Part shown: one piece after another, positions 63,001 through 64,000 of the stretch | How positions within the stretch are numbered: position 1 is the first letter of the stretch | Layout: the number at the start of each line of letters is the position of its first letter | Assembly: GCF_020026915.1 (NCBI RefSeq) | Contig: NZ_JAINUY010000004.1 | Location: forward strand, 1 to 64,000 | Direction of reading: 5' to 3' | DNA length: 64,000 bases | DNA from: Flavobacterium potami | GTDB lineage: Bacteria; Bacteroidota; Bacteroidia; Flavobacteriales; Flavobacteriaceae | The notes under the pieces: generated by a model | Databases searched by the model: none | Seen by the model: only the letters and a program-made list of their open reading frames with translations | What the model was told of the DNA's origin: nothing | Translations under genes and position numbers: made by a program

Positions 63001-63873
63001 TGGATCTATGGTTCCATTTTCATTTAAGCGAATAATCCGATTTGCATCTATAGAATTGTAAGCTGTAAAATCGCCTCCTAAAACAATCTTTCCATCTGAT
63101 TGCATAGCAATTGCATTAACATCATCATTAAAACCATTTCCGGTTGCAAAACTTGTATCGACACTTCCGTTGTTATTTAAACGAATTATTCGATTCGCCG
63201 GCGTCCCATTAAATCCTGTAAAATTTCCGGTAAGAATTATTCTTTGATCATGCAAAATTTTTACATGAGTTACATTTGTGGCTGATCCTGAATTAGTGAG
63301 AAACGAATTATCTAGTGAACCGTTGGAAAATAAACGGGCAATTCGATTTACGGTAACTGAGTTATATTTTGTAAAACTGCCTACAATAATTAGTTTTCCA
63401 TCCGATTGTAAAGCGATATCATAAACAATTCCTGTTGTGGCCCCAATTTTTGTATCAAAACTTGGATCGTAAGTTCCATCTGCATTTAAGCGTATGATTC
63501 TTCCGGCGCTGATTCCGTTGTACATTGTAAAACTTCCTCCAACTATAATTTTACCGTCGTCCTGCAAGATTGAAGAATAAATTTTTCCATTAAATCCAGT
63601 TCCCGTATCGAAACTTTCGTCTATTGAGCCATCGGGATTTAAACGGGTAAGATACGAAACCGGAATTCCGTTTAGACTTAAATAATCTCCGCCGACTATG
63701 AGGTTTCCATTTCTTTGAATTAGTAGTGTTCGTACTGTACTATTAAAACCGTCTCCGTTTTCTCCGTTATCTACAACATTAAACGAATTATCGACTTTGC
63801 CTTGCTGTGCAAAAACTATTGCTTGTAAAGAAAATAAAATCAATATCAACAAATAAGGTAACTTTTTAATCAA
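60019..63873 (-). CDS. Delta-60 repeat T9SS protein
   Basis: A 1284-residue secreted protein (signal MIKKLPYLLILILFSLQAIV). Residues ~25-730 are a long run of ~52-residue repeats of the type GRIxRLNxDGSxDxSFxxGxG followed by ALQxDGKIIVGGxFTxYNG, the delta-60 family expected to fold as a beta-propeller or solenoid. The following ~450 residues (RYDLTYWSSPVDNQKMIDFS, CYLVGNPYPSAMSADAF) are homologous to the product of the neighbouring Gly-rich gene, and the end (VIVYDVSGKKLYRKDKIEER, VLLENGSIISKKILF) is a type A sorting domain. The two genes therefore arose by sharing a C-terminal cassette. Likely a surface protein. Confidence 0.9.
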   Translation of the reverse strand: MIKKLPYLLILILFSLQAIVFAQQGKVDNSFNVVDNGENGDGFNSTVRTLLIQRNGNLIVGGDYLSLNGIPVSYLTRLNPDGSIDESFDTGTGFNGKIYSSILQDDGKIIVGGSFTMYNGISAGRIIRLNADGTYDPSFDTKIGATTGIVYDIALQSDGKLIIVGSFTKYNSVTVNRIARLFSNGSLDNSFLTNSGSATNVTHVKILHDQRIILTGNFTGFNGTPANRIIRLNNNGSVDTSFATGNGFNDDVNAIAMQSDGKIVLGGDFTAYNSIDANRIIRLNENGTIDPSFISGTGFGKGGVEVIKINQNDEIMIGGSFTGYYDTTPVTRLVFLNPDGKAKPDFDIGSGPASASILALEFDDEGSWFAGGSFSVFNGQNQGRLVKISNEGEHDIEYLSSGIGFDSSVLNILPLPNKKIIVGGNFKKFNGVAVSKIVCLLENGSIDTSFNEGMSGANNLVKTTVLQTDQKIIVGGNFTKYNDVLNNRIVRILQNGSIDDSFVSGEGFNGQVYTIAVQSDFKIIAAGAFTKYNGSTVNTNRIVRLLPDGTKDSDFNIGSGADNIIESVVLQLDGKILVGGHFKTFNGLPFAGLVRLNSDGTIDSNFNIKAGFDKNVYTIALQTNQKIIVGGSFLTFDGSSQKRILRLNNDGSLDNTFDSGIAFNKGDVRTILIQPDDRILVGGTFSGTYKDVTALRLIRLLPSGSYDNSFSAPLNNTLFSMNFTEDYRLLIGGNFNSVSGISKHRIARLKLCVNTTIWNGISWSNGFPSVGKDVFFNENYPNLTTTSICGCHIEKDKIVTLLENNTLSIEFAYTGFGTLVLENAASLYQNDDEIINTGIINLKRKTNPLLRYDLTYWSSPVDNQKMIDFSPETLLDKFYWYNPVSGWVSDLRGSMIMKPGHGYSIRAPQNFSITERTVFEGIFKGIPNNGKFYVDVEFANRCYLVGNPYPSAMSADAFLKQNLTKIKGAIYFWTHNTPLTSNQYTNDDFATYNLLGGVGTSKASSFGVNNVIPDGTIASGQGFFLKSNEIGSLEFNNAMRISSNNSSFFKPAKDLKTINEIEKYRFWLNLKTQEGNFKQILVGYIDGASNDLDFNYDAESLSSNPMFDFYSFLENKKLVIQGKALPFVESDSIVLGYKTANKGIFKLEKEQQDQFFDQKHIFLVDKTLNRIHNLSEKAYEFESEAGTFNNRFLIIFDDKQLHTNDIEKKPDEIFVSVNNQIIVIESSNENLKEVIVYDVSGKKLYRKDKIEERKLTVQKLFVRQVLFVKVLLENGSIISKKILF

Positions 63874-63970
63874 AACAATATAATTAAAGTTAAAAAATGT
63901 AAGAATTAAACTAAAATTATAAAGGATAGTTAAATTCTACAATACCTAGATTTAGGGATATTGCCAATAA

Positions 63971-64000
63971 AAAAAGCCCATTCTACAATAAGAATGGGCT
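63971..64000 (-). terminator. Terminator of a gene beyond the right edge
   Basis: On the minus strand AGCCCATTCT (64000-63991) pairs with AGAATGGGCT (63984-63975), followed by TTTTTTATTGG. It marks the 3' end of a minus-strand gene that lies outside the window. Confidence 0.8.

Noticed and set aside
1-64000. tRNA, rRNA, prophage or IS element
   Set aside because: I found no tRNA-like cloverleaf, rRNA sequence, transposase, integrase or phage structural gene; I cannot run a covariance search.

Overview
The window looks like chromosomal DNA of a Flavobacterium-type member of the Bacteroidota. It is AT-rich. Promoters fit the Bacteroidota TTTG / TAnnTTTG pattern, and Shine-Dalgarno sites are largely absent. 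Many secreted proteins carry type IX secretion (T9SS) C-terminal sorting domains, there is a SusC/SusD pair, and the intergenic gaps are crowded with short palindromic repeats. No species call is made.

Layout. 1-126 is a perfect (CAGTCG)21 hexanucleotide tandem repeat running off the left edge. 239-2857 (minus) holds pheS and three unrecognised small genes. 3117-6871 (plus) holds a CvpA-family protein, a membrane-bound AraC regulator, a lipoprotein alpha/beta hydrolase and an outer-membrane-like protein. 7324-30884 (all minus) is a 23.5 kb polysaccharide utilisation locus. In transcription order it encodes SusC, SusD, a surface glycan-binding lipoprotein, GH2, GH31 (YicI-like alpha-xylosidase), GH97, GH39, GH3, BACON-GH5, an SGNH acetylesterase and GH95 alpha-fucosidase. 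That set is what is needed to bind, cut, deacetylate and strip fucosylated, galactosylated xyloglucan; GH97 and GH39 are unexpected and suggest extra side chains or a second glycan. Two tandem Nudix-like/winged-helix regulators (31516-32993, plus) face susC across a 630 bp gap with a 16-bp direct repeat of 22-bp period, a likely operator.

The right half is mostly core genes: lepA, thiL, glyS, comF and ribF. Among them are a WYL regulator, a DinB protein, a JmjC-like cupin and four large T9SS cargo proteins (8-fold Cys repeat with CHU_C end; metzincin protease; Gly-rich/Ig protein; delta-60 repeat protein). 43177-47331 (minus) is a compact signalling cluster. It has a LytTR regulator whose receiver phospho-acceptor Asp is Glu, a small secreted protein with three identical 15-residue repeats, a lipoprotein-type TPR histidine kinase, and an overlapping NarL-type response regulator. 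A peptide-precursor/TPR-sensor circuit is the most interesting inference in the window.

The intergenic DNA carries several repeat families. The best is a ~117 bp element present twice (9928-10044 minus, 41711-41827 plus), each copy starting 5-6 nt after a stop codon and in sense with the upstream gene. Compensatory base changes occur in two helices, one capped by cUUCGg, so it is probably a structured RNA element. Several start codons were moved from the longest reading frame on promoter, terminator or signal-peptide evidence: 5199, 6197, 13609, 17656, 31516, 42044, 45922, 52570 and 59535.
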